From Sharpea azabuensis DSM 18934 (GTDB lineage: Bacteria; Bacillota_I; Bacilli_A; Erysipelotrichales; Coprobacillaceae): DNA of 64,000 bases. A program made the translations under genes and the position numbers. The stretch is from the NCBI RefSeq assembly GCF_000702165.1, contig NZ_JNKU01000005.1, positions 21,493 through 85,492 on the forward strand, written 5' to 3'. Of this stretch, positions 63,230-64,000 are shown piece after piece. Every line of letters begins with the position of its first letter. Within the stretch, counting starts at the first letter, position 1. Below the pieces are notes generated by a model that was not told the origin of the DNA, searched no databases, and saw nothing but the letters and a program-made list of their open reading frames with translations.

Positions 63230-63395
63230 ATGCCTTCTAATTATCTTTTTATTTTTTCTTTAGAATGCAAATATTATTTTCTATTCATTTTCTAATCATT
63301 TTGATTAATTCGGTTAGATATGGTTAGAATAGAGCTGAATAAAATGTTTTAAAGAAAGTGAAAATATCGAACTAAAATCAGTTGTTATTGATGAT

Positions 63396-63500
63396 GTGAA
63401 CTACCACCCACCTAAAGGTAGGTGGCTTCTGAGAGCCTTACGGCTCTATTTAAGAAGTTTGATATTTAAGTTTCCACCTGACAAGTCAGGCAATCCTTAT
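63396..63500 (-). mobile_element. Right end of an IS200/IS605-type element with putative omega-RNA 3' region
   Basis: Reading leftward after the tnpB stop: a CCTGAC/GTCAGG hairpin, an AGAGCC/GGCTCT hairpin (63432-63446), and a CCACCT/AGGTGG hairpin (63409-63426) ending in GTAGTTCAC at about 63396. This layout of small hairpins after tnpB is typical of the right end of such elements, where the omega RNA also lies; the sequence beyond the end (about 63376-63395) would act as its guide. Confidence 0.6.
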
Positions 63501-64000
63501 TCTTACAGGCGTGTCCACTTCGCCTCTACCGTATAGGATGCTGACATCCACAACGCTACTTTTAAGCATGATGTTCAATGCGCCATTAACATCCGCATTG
63601 ATTGCTTTCCCGCTTGCGGTTTTATACTGCCCTCTGTGTACTCTTTTGCCGCTAAACTGATATTCTCTTGGATTATCAGCATTGTAAACAGGGATGTCAT
63701 CCTGATCCCAGAATGATGATTTTGATGTATAGGACTCTTCCTGTTTTACAAATATAATGCCATTTAGTCTGCAGAGATATTCAAGCTTGCTGCGGAGCTG
63801 ACCGTATGGGATATTTACAAAGTTCTGATTATTCCGCTTCCCTATATGGCTGCTGTGCTGAAACGTTTCGTTGTAACCGACTACGAGAGCGCCTATATCA
63901 TGAGCGATGCAGTAGTTTATTACTTTGCGGGCAGCCTTGTTCATGTAATCATTGACTTTGTTATTACGGTCTCTTGCAATCGCCTTTTGTCTGTTCGTAG
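63486..64000 (-). CDS. tnpB: TnpB RNA-guided nuclease/accessory protein (5' end beyond window)
   Basis: Open reading frame enters at the window edge and ends with TGA at 63486; about 171 residues are seen. The C-terminal RuvC-like pieces are visible: ALVVGYNETFQHS (RuvC-II type strand), QLRSKLEYLCRLNGI, EESYTSKSSFWDQDDIP, and GKAINADVNGALNIML, which holds the final Asp. The usual zinc-finger cysteines between the last two blocks are missing, as in a subset of IS1341-type TnpBs. Sequence continues upstream in frame (...NDYMNKAARKVINYCIAHDIG). No TnpA is visible. Confidence 0.85.
   Translation of the reverse strand, partial: TNRQKAIARDRNNKVNDYMNKAARKVINYCIAHDIGALVVGYNETFQHSSHIGKRNNQNFVNIPYGQLRSKLEYLCRLNGIIFVKQEESYTSKSSFWDQDDIPVYNADNPREYQFSGKRVHRGQYKTASGKAINADVNGALNIMLKSSVVDVSILYGRGEVDTPVRIRIA

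Larger units (their letters stand above)
63038..63395. other. Intergenic region with palindrome and hairpins
   Basis: About 360 AT-rich bases between the ROK gene and the IS element end, with a TGCGGATATCCGCA palindrome at 63150-63163 and a CCCACGG hairpin at 63210-63229. No gene recognised. Confidence 0.5.

Overview
The window looks like chromosome of a low-GC Gram-positive gut bacterium. AGGAGG-type ribosome binding sites, hairpin-plus-T-run terminators after most transcription units, CcpA cre sites, PRD-type PTS regulators and a pst-pho operon point to Bacillota. The mix of families (MsrAB fusion, PepD, DUF1015, DUF815, PTS/aldolase cluster) suggests the Erysipelotrichales/Coprobacillus-Catenibacterium neighbourhood; that placement is inference. 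No rRNA or tRNA gene was recognised.

Layout. 1-7.4 kb: an RDD membrane protein, a PRD/EIIA regulator, a lipoprotein and two ABC-2 type exporters. 7.5-14.4 kb: a small protein, a secreted nuclease lipoprotein, a cystine/dicarboxylate-type symporter behind a cre site, an NAD(P)-binding protein with an Rrf2 regulator, and a GH32 sucrose/fructan hydrolase behind a second cre site and a long leader. 14.4-25.2 kb: VanZ, a stand-alone RsmH paralogue, an AGCS transporter-homocysteine methyltransferase operon, small enzymes, two GNATs, PepD and a DUF815 AAA protein. 25.2-31.9 kb: a complete leftward phosphate operon, pstSCAB-phoU-phoP-phoR, with Pho-box-like repeats in front. 32-45 kb: YitT, serC-serA, an M48 protease, a LysR/YeiH pair, DUF1015, a fluoride riboswitch with a cation:proton antiporter, and MsrAB.

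45.4-51.5 kb is a six-gene leftward sugar operon: fructose-family EIIB and EIIC, two class II aldolases, a PRD activator and EIIA, with a 21-bp inverted repeat upstream as the likely operator. 52-54 kb holds a compact accessory cassette (ClpP-like protease, truncated VirD4/TraG ATPase, AlbA_2 protein). 54.4-57.2 kb holds a nitroreductase and two G3E (CobW) GTPases behind a Fur-type palindrome, probably a metal-homeostasis unit. 57.3-58.4 kb carries orphan antitoxins, one of them frameshifted. 58.8-64 kb has SstT, a DUF4143 ATPase, a 33-bp tandem repeat, an unusual EIIB-like/ROK fusion protein, and the end of an IS200/IS605-type element with a TnpB gene running off the window.

The most notable items are the EIIB-like/ROK fusion, the ClpP/VirD4-fragment/AlbA_2 cassette with a changed protease triad, the fluoride riboswitch, the two putative operators, the 123-bp and 33-bp tandem repeats, and the long leader before the GH32 gene. 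Functions are read from motifs remembered from families; no database search was run.
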